The notes under the pieces were generated by a model. That model did no database searches and was not told the origin of the DNA. It saw nothing but the letters and a program-made list of their open reading frames with translations. From assembly GCA_034698045.1 (NCBI GenBank), contig JAQGAU010001180.1, positions 1-20,916 of the forward strand: 20,916 bases of DNA, given 5' to 3'. A program made the translations under genes and the position numbers. Position 1 is the first letter of the stretch. Each line of letters begins with the position of its first letter. Positions 19,582 to 20,916 of the stretch are shown in pieces. This DNA comes from Paramacrobiotus richtersi. Its lineage: Eukaryota > Tardigrada > Eutardigrada > Parachela > Macrobiotidae.

Positions 19582-20461
19582 TACTTTGTAGTGGTATGTA
19601 ATAATATCTGTGTAATATGAATGTCAGTGTGTTGACAAATAAGTGGCTAAGACAAAATAAATATCTAATTCTGAATGTCAGAATAATTATTATGGTTATT
19701 GTCACATCGTTTCGGTCGGGTTGGTTATCAAAGTCTGTCTTATCTTACCGTATTATGTCAGCAACTGTGTGCAATGTCGCCTTTTTTCAGCGTGGTCATA
19801 ATCAGATTCAAAACCTTGTCGCCCCGACGGGCCCGACCTACTTGACTTGAACGGTCAATTATAAACAAAATATGGTTTGTAATTATAGACTACTTCCGGT
19901 AGCATCAACATCAAACGTGCTGACTGGGTTCGAAGGGCAATACTTTTTTTGTAAAGAACTGAGCTCGTGTATTTATTCTTATTTATACTTGCGAGTATGT
20001 ATAATTATTTTTGATTTTAATTTATCCGAAGTACTAGGCAAGGGAAGTTTACTGCATGGCTGCAGTACACAGTTAAACGTACGTAGTATTTCATGTGACT
20101 TCCGGTGTTCATCTCAAGTAGACCACTGTTGCGGACACTACGGAAATGCAATACTCTTTCGCAATCGGAACTTATTAGAGGTTCCCTTCGTTTAAGCCAA
20201 AGATCAGGGGCGATCACAGTCAGTTAATTACGGACATTTTGTTCTGGCGCGAGTTTAATTTAGAAAGTTTGATGAATACGACTCTGTCACTCTGCATGAG
20301 CAGAACGCTGGCCACACTCCTCTTGGTGTGGGATTTAAGGATTTGCCGCGTGTTTTGTTGCGCATGTTCGAGTATGACCTTTATCTGCATGTCAGGAGGT
20401 GGAAGTAATAATTATAAGAATACGTTCAAGTTCTAACAGCGTATAAGTACGAGATATAAAA

Positions 20462-20510
20462 AAAATATAGTGTTTATATAAAATAAAAAATAGTATAAAA
20501 TATAGTGTTT
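20462..20510 (+). repeat. 14-bp direct repeat in an AT-rich tract
   Basis: AAAATATAGTGTTT occurs at 20462-20475 and again exactly at 20497-20510. The DNA between is almost only A and T. It is probably slippage or a simple-repeat remnant. Confidence 0.6.
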
Positions 20511-20640
20511 GCAAAAGTTTGTTATATTCTGCAGCAGTTTTTCATTTCAAATTATTTATTAGCCATGCAGCCGCATGCTGTTGTTTAGACAAAAAAGAAA
20601 AGAATACGTGCACGGTACAGACCGTACACTGCGTACAGGC

Positions 20641-20707
20641 AATATGAATACAGAACCTCGAATTTAGTCGAGTTTGGATTGGCTGCTTGTGGTTTCGTAT
20701 TCATATT
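20641..20707 (+). repeat. 67-nt imperfect hairpin
   Basis: AATATGAATAC at 20641-20651 is the exact reverse complement of GTATTCATATT at 20697-20707. Extending inward gives a 17-bp stem with two mismatches (AATATGAATACAGAACC against GGTTTCGTATTCATATT). The loop of about 33 nt contains a smaller hairpin, CTCGA...TCGAG (20657-20672). Size and shape fit a miRNA precursor or a short inverted-repeat element; the sequence does not say which. Confidence 0.45.
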
Positions 20708-20916
20708 AATTTTTGTTCCGTGTCATGCCCTAAAAAATAACTGAAAAGCGTGCGGCTACAGCTCATTTGTTGACATTATTACTAAAAAGTTTTTAATTCG
20801 TTTATGCGAGTCTCCACTGATGCAAATCCTGGAACGTGCTTAACCCTTTAACGGCTGACCGGGCCAAACCGGCCTTGCCGAATTCGAAAAAAATTCCTGT
20901 TCGCACAGCGTGTTCT

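Larger units (their letters stand above)
19662..20916. other. Right-end region without a supportable gene
   Basis: The longest frame (19872-20195, 107 codons) is AT-rich and has no signal peptide, helix pattern or known motif, so it is probably chance. A small frame from ATG 20271 has a hydrophobic, Cys-rich start but nothing more. The region also holds an AT-rich direct repeat (20462-20510) and a hairpin (20641-20707). Confidence 0.4.

Noticed and set aside
19872..20195. 107-codon plus-strand frame
   Set aside because: AT-rich composition, no signal peptide or motif, and no splice or poly(A) context that supports a gene.
20239..20436. Hydrophobic, Cys-rich small frame, and a short resemblance of 20398-20427 to GPCR codons near 19230
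   Set aside because: The similarity is about 20 AT-rich bases and does not extend. The frame is too short to support a gene or a pseudogene call.

Overview
The window looks like nuclear DNA of an invertebrate animal. Genes are split by short GT-AG introns (63 to about 350 bp, one probably 1.4 kb). AATAAA polyadenylation signals follow several genes, non-coding DNA is AT-rich, and the gene content is animal. Three genes encode gustatory-receptor-like seven-helix proteins (7tm_7 family), which points to a protostome. With an intronless class A GPCR and a microbial-style secreted barrel protein alongside, my best guess is a tardigrade or close relative. That guess is from general familiarity and the sequence alone does not prove it.

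Left third: the 3' part of a gustatory-receptor-like gene runs in from the left edge (exons 2-529 and about 1904-2077). About 1.7 kb with no firm gene follows, then a small Tyr-rich secreted peptide gene (3750-3950). On the minus strand are the last two exons of an unrecognised, probably GPI-anchored protein (4432-4896).

Middle: two complete gustatory-receptor-like genes lie tail to tail (5562-6914 plus, 7089-8874 minus). Each has three coding exons, phase-0 introns, a middle exon of exactly 159 bp and the C-terminal TYxxxIYQ signature. Next is an intronless gene for a secreted RlpA/expansin-type double-psi beta-barrel protein (9537-9899 minus), a candidate for horizontal transfer.

Right of centre: a three-exon gene (11386-13709 plus) joins six copies of a 16-residue KKDG-x-x-DMR motif to a full protein kinase domain whose catalytic loop reads HGD instead of HRD. 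This is the most unusual gene here. It is followed by a minus-strand gene for a secreted protein with two Ig domains (14698-15701), which shows an apparent one-base frame break near its 5' end.

Right third: a diverged direct duplication of non-coding DNA (15949-16590 and 17229-18255) lies upstream of an intronless orphan class A GPCR (18603-19580) with altered DRY, CWxP and NPxxY motifs. The last 1.3 kb holds no gene I can support, only AT-rich repeats and a 67-nt hairpin.

The genes do not form an operon or an obvious pathway. The common theme is chemoreception and signalling at the cell surface: receptors, a GPCR, an Ig protein and a kinase.
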